Below, in pieces: positions 62,658 through 64,000 of a DNA stretch of 64,000 nucleotides. The stretch is from Nymphaea colorata (lineage: Eukaryota > Streptophyta > Magnoliopsida > Nymphaeales > Nymphaeaceae), in NCBI RefSeq assembly GCF_008831285.2, contig NC_045138.2:20307934-20371933 (forward strand), written 5' to 3'. A model generated the notes under the pieces. The model made no database searches, was not told the origin of the DNA, and was given only the letters and a program-made list of their open reading frames with translations. The position numbers and the translations under genes are program-made. Numbering within the stretch: the stretch's first letter is position 1; each line of letters starts with the position of its first letter.

Positions 62658-64000
62658 CTGAATAAAAGCTATTCAGGTGAGAACCTTGAGCAGAACACTT
62701 CCATGGCAAGAACACAAGAAAATATGGCTTGCCTTTTGAGCAAATTAGTCAGTATAAACAAAAGTAAACACAGGTTAAAAATTCTTAGACTTCACACCAA
62801 GAGGTTCATCATCCAAAAACTACAAGATGACTTAAAACGATTATACAGCAACGGCATAATAAATTTTACTCCTCTCAAAATTATTTATTTACAGGAGTCG
62901 CAACATTTTAGGCCTAGATTGCATCTGGTGCTATAATCAACAATCTAGAAGTAATATACATGCTACGGAAAGGAAACAAAATACTTGCATCAGAAAGACA
63001 AGTGAAAGATGATCGAACTTGCCAACAACTGAACTAAACATTTAGCAAATAGGCAAGAGATGACCTGGAAAGTTAAAACCATATCAGTATGACTTCTAGA
63101 CCCTGCTTAAAAGGCTTTCTTTCCACCTTCAGTTGAAATTTACCATTTGCCAAGCAAAAACTGAAGAGTAGGTTAGCAAATGGTAGTTATCTCCCATTAC
63201 CTTAAAGGACTGACAGTAAAAATTCATGGCTGCCAAATTTGCTTTGAAGTCAAATAGAATTTCTCCAATGTATAATAATCTTATTAATTGGTGGAAGCCT
63301 GTATCTCCAGCGACTGTTCACATCTGATAGATATAGAAAAATTCCTCGTTGATATACTCAACAGAAGCAGAACAAAAGCTCAGAGGTTTGGATGACTTCT
63401 GGCCGTTAGCTTGAGAAATGGCCTCTGAAGTTCCAAACATCCTAGCTGAATGGTTGAACGTCCCACTATAAGTATCACCAACCCAAAATTTTGATGATCC
63501 AAGACAAAACTTGATGGAAACACTATAGTGATTTACCACCATTCAGTTCAGACAAGTGATTGAGAGGCAATGTCAAAGAAGAAAATTAAAAAAGCTTTCA
63601 ATGTTAAACCGTTGTAATGGATCCATTAGCCATTTTACTCACCCATTTCCACTATACATTTGTCATGCTTAAACATAGGGTCTTCTCCCTTCTCATACAA
63701 AAGTAATTTAGCATATTCCCTGTTTCTCCCATTCCATATTCAATTGTGTAACCCATATAGAAATGAGAATACAGTTGCATGAAAACAGGCTAAGGAAATT
63801 AAGTATATGTTCTTTCACATTTCAAGATATTTCTTCTTTCCCTTTATATTTTACATTCCTTTAATTTTGTTTTATAAGCATCTTATGACATGACCTATGA
63901 TTAGTGATCAGACAAGAGGTTTACTATCGGAGTGGACATGAGTCACACAAGACATAACGTAAGGACATTTGGATGACCCAGACAATGGACTTCTGACTAT
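62658..64000 (-). other. RFC1 intron (at least 1.3 kb), no exon recognised
   Basis: I searched the minus strand here for the preceding RFC1 exon, which should end in a phase-2 lysine codon before LFGYGG, and did not find it. Minus-strand frames at 63542-63318 and about 63296-63201 are open but do not resemble RFC1. The stretch is therefore probably one intron running past the right edge. Confidence 0.55.

Noticed and set aside
63001-63300. Candidate further RFC1 exon on the minus strand
   Set aside because: The possible donor at about 63018 has an in-frame stop just upstream in the required phase. The open piece 63201-63296 does not resemble RFC1.

Overview
This is nuclear DNA from a flowering plant. 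The evidence is spliced genes with GT-AG introns of 93 bp to 2 kb, plant-specific families (SINAT and RHF2A ubiquitin ligases, sucrose-phosphate phosphatase, a fasciclin-like arabinogalactan protein), AT-rich intergenic DNA full of microsatellites, and many short non-autonomous DNA-transposon relics. Several coding sequences (the 127-aa and 147-aa genes and FLA exon 1) are very GC-rich beside AT-rich introns. That mixed composition is common in monocots and some early-diverging angiosperms, but I cannot name the species.

Layout. 1-3.2 kb: a three-exon SINAT-type RING E3 ligase (+). 3.1-9.3 kb: intergenic, with a 142-bp tandem duplication. 9.3-12.7 kb: an eight-exon sucrose-phosphate phosphatase gene (+), apparently complete. 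12.7-16.9 kb: intergenic MITE and dispersed-repeat debris. 16.9-17.4 kb: a two-exon gene for a 127-aa membrane-anchored protein of unknown function (+). 22.8-23.3 kb: an intronless gene for a 147-aa Cys-rich protein of unknown function (+). 23.3-37.2 kb: a repeat-rich gene desert. It holds a 69-bp minisatellite with a 208-bp higher-order period, a ~225-bp inverted repeat, a 606-bp direct repeat, a hAT-type MITE with an intact 8-bp target duplication and a TAA-flanked MITE. 37.2-39.4 kb: a seven-exon RHF2A-type RING-H2 E3 ligase (+), with a TATA box and two leader uORFs. 39.4-50.0 kb: mostly unexplained AT-rich DNA with tandem repeats. 50.0-53.5 kb: a two-exon fasciclin-like arabinogalactan protein (+). 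53.5-58.7 kb: intergenic. 58.7 kb to the right edge: the last nine exons of RFC1 (-), whose 5' part lies beyond the window.

The seven genes do not form a pathway or cluster. They act in protein turnover (SINAT, RHF2A), the last step of sucrose synthesis (SPP), the cell surface (FLA) and replication clamp loading (RFC1). I found no LTR retrotransposon coding region, no CRISPR array, no tRNA or rRNA gene, and no convincing undescribed multi-gene system. The most unusual structures are repeats: the 208-bp higher-order minisatellite, the paired MITE families, and short introns that stay open in frame with their exons.
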